DNA from: Bacteroidota bacterium
GTDB taxonomy: Bacteria; Bacteroidota; Bacteroidia; Sphingobacteriales; Sphingobacteriaceae
Length of the DNA: 64,000 bases
Direction: 5' to 3'
NCBI GenBank assembly: GCA_026224775.1
Contig: JAMFRP010000051.1
Location: 1 to 64,000 of the forward strand
The translations under genes were made by a program, and so were the position numbers. The notes beneath the pieces were generated by a model. The model searched no databases. It was not told the DNA's origin and worked only from the letters and a program-made list of their open reading frames with translations. This document shows, piece after piece, positions 63,493 through 64,000 of this stretch (position 1 is its first letter; every line of letters begins with the position of its first letter).

Positions 63493-64000
63493 TTAATTAA
63501 CGCTGACTGATAAATTACCAATAGTGCTTACCCTCAATAATACATAATCTTTTAGTGGTAACAGTCCATCAGCTTTAATGGTATCTATACGCCCGTTTAG
63601 TACCAGCCTGTTAATAACAGGCTGGTTTAAAGCCTGGTTAAGTTTGTCTTTTAAGCTGTTTATTTGCCCGGAGATGTTGAAATGAAGCTGATCATGTAAA
63701 TATTTTTTTATTCCGGCATCCAGCAGCCATACAGTCGGCCCTTCTTTTAGCCGGGTAATTGTATTGGCATCAAAGTCTATATTTTCTACATAAAGATTGC
63801 CCGTTTCAGGCTGATAGACCGGCAGGCAGGTAAAGTAGAGTAAACCGTGATAAGGTATCCCATTCTGGCGGCCGGTAAAGTTTACTTTTATCAATAAATG
63901 CTCATTACCGGTGCCATAAATCTCTGCTGATTTTATTAAAAGATGCCCTTTGGCGCCAACCGCTATCTCTTTGTTCGCTATCGTGTTATTCAGTAATTGG
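63493..64000 (-). CDS. DUF4403 family protein, C-terminal part (runs off window)
   Basis: The minus-strand frame is open to the window end, so the N-terminus lies beyond 64000. Visible: AVGAKGHLLIKSAEIYGTG, PYHGLLYFTCLPVYQPET, LYVENIDFDANTI and a C-terminal VLLRVSTIGNLSVSVN. Resembles DUF4403, beta-rich proteins with tandem lipid-binding-like domains, usually exported lipoproteins. Function unknown. Confidence 0.7.
   Translation of the reverse strand, partial: QLLNNTIANKEIAVGAKGHLLIKSAEIYGTGNEHLLIKVNFTGRQNGIPYHGLLYFTCLPVYQPETGNLYVENIDFDANTITRLKEGPTVWLLDAGIKKYLHDQLHFNISGQINSLKDKLNQALNQPVINRLVLNGRIDTIKADGLLPLKDYVLLRVSTIGNLSVSVN

Overview
The window looks like chromosomal DNA of a Bacteroidota bacterium, most likely family Sphingobacteriaceae (Mucilaginibacter/Pedobacter-like). 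The grounds are a SusC/SusD pair with a hybrid two-component regulator, the futalosine menaquinone genes, PorV-like gene fragments, TAnnTTTG-type promoters, a Bacteroidota-type integrase fragment, and AT-rich spacers full of fold-back repeats. The genus is inference; no rRNA gene is present.

Layout. 1-2.9 kb: end of an Lhr-like helicase, then recA. 3-9 kb: a lipoprotein and a small membrane protein, then trpEGC behind a tryptophan leader peptide and attenuator, then hflX. 9-15 kb: a methyltransferase, an alpha/beta hydrolase, mqnB-mqnD (menaquinone), and opposite to them a pterin operon (animal-type 6-pyruvoyl-tetrahydropterin synthase plus folE) followed by fabD. 14.8-23 kb: a very large NtrY-like kinase, an IscA-type protein, a B12-domain-less methylmalonyl-CoA mutase subunit and dnaA. 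23-28 kb: a DUF433/DUF5615 pair, a Nudix hydrolase, a lemA/TPM cluster, a tiny His/Lys-rich secreted protein and a frameshifted pepE.

28-43 kb is a pectic-galactan utilisation locus: GH2, three tandem GH53 endo-galactanases, SusD, SusC and a divergent hybrid two-component sensor. 43.2-47.6 kb is a decayed genomic island in the initiator tRNA-Met gene. It is bounded by 44-bp near-identical direct repeats made of the tRNA 3' end and its terminator, with an integrase stub next to the tRNA and fragmentary cargo. 47.8-54.3 kb carries era, der, an S41 protease, murQ, a conserved hypothetical and a Bax-inhibitor-1 protein. 54.5-59.6 kb is a methionine module: SAM riboswitch, metH, metF. metH has an in-frame amber codon replacing a conserved Trp just before its reactivation domain. 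59.8-64 kb: Dyp peroxidase, VOC protein, a Cys-rich leader peptide ahead of a YeiH-type transporter and a Cys-motif small protein, and a partial DUF4403 gene.

The most notable items are the metH amber codon, two amino-acid leader peptides (Trp and a candidate Cys one), the tRNA-fMet island, a repeat that rewrites the trpG/trpC junction, and a recurring set of sequence-diverse but similarly built fold-back spacers between genes. No CRISPR array, rRNA operon or complete insertion sequence is seen.
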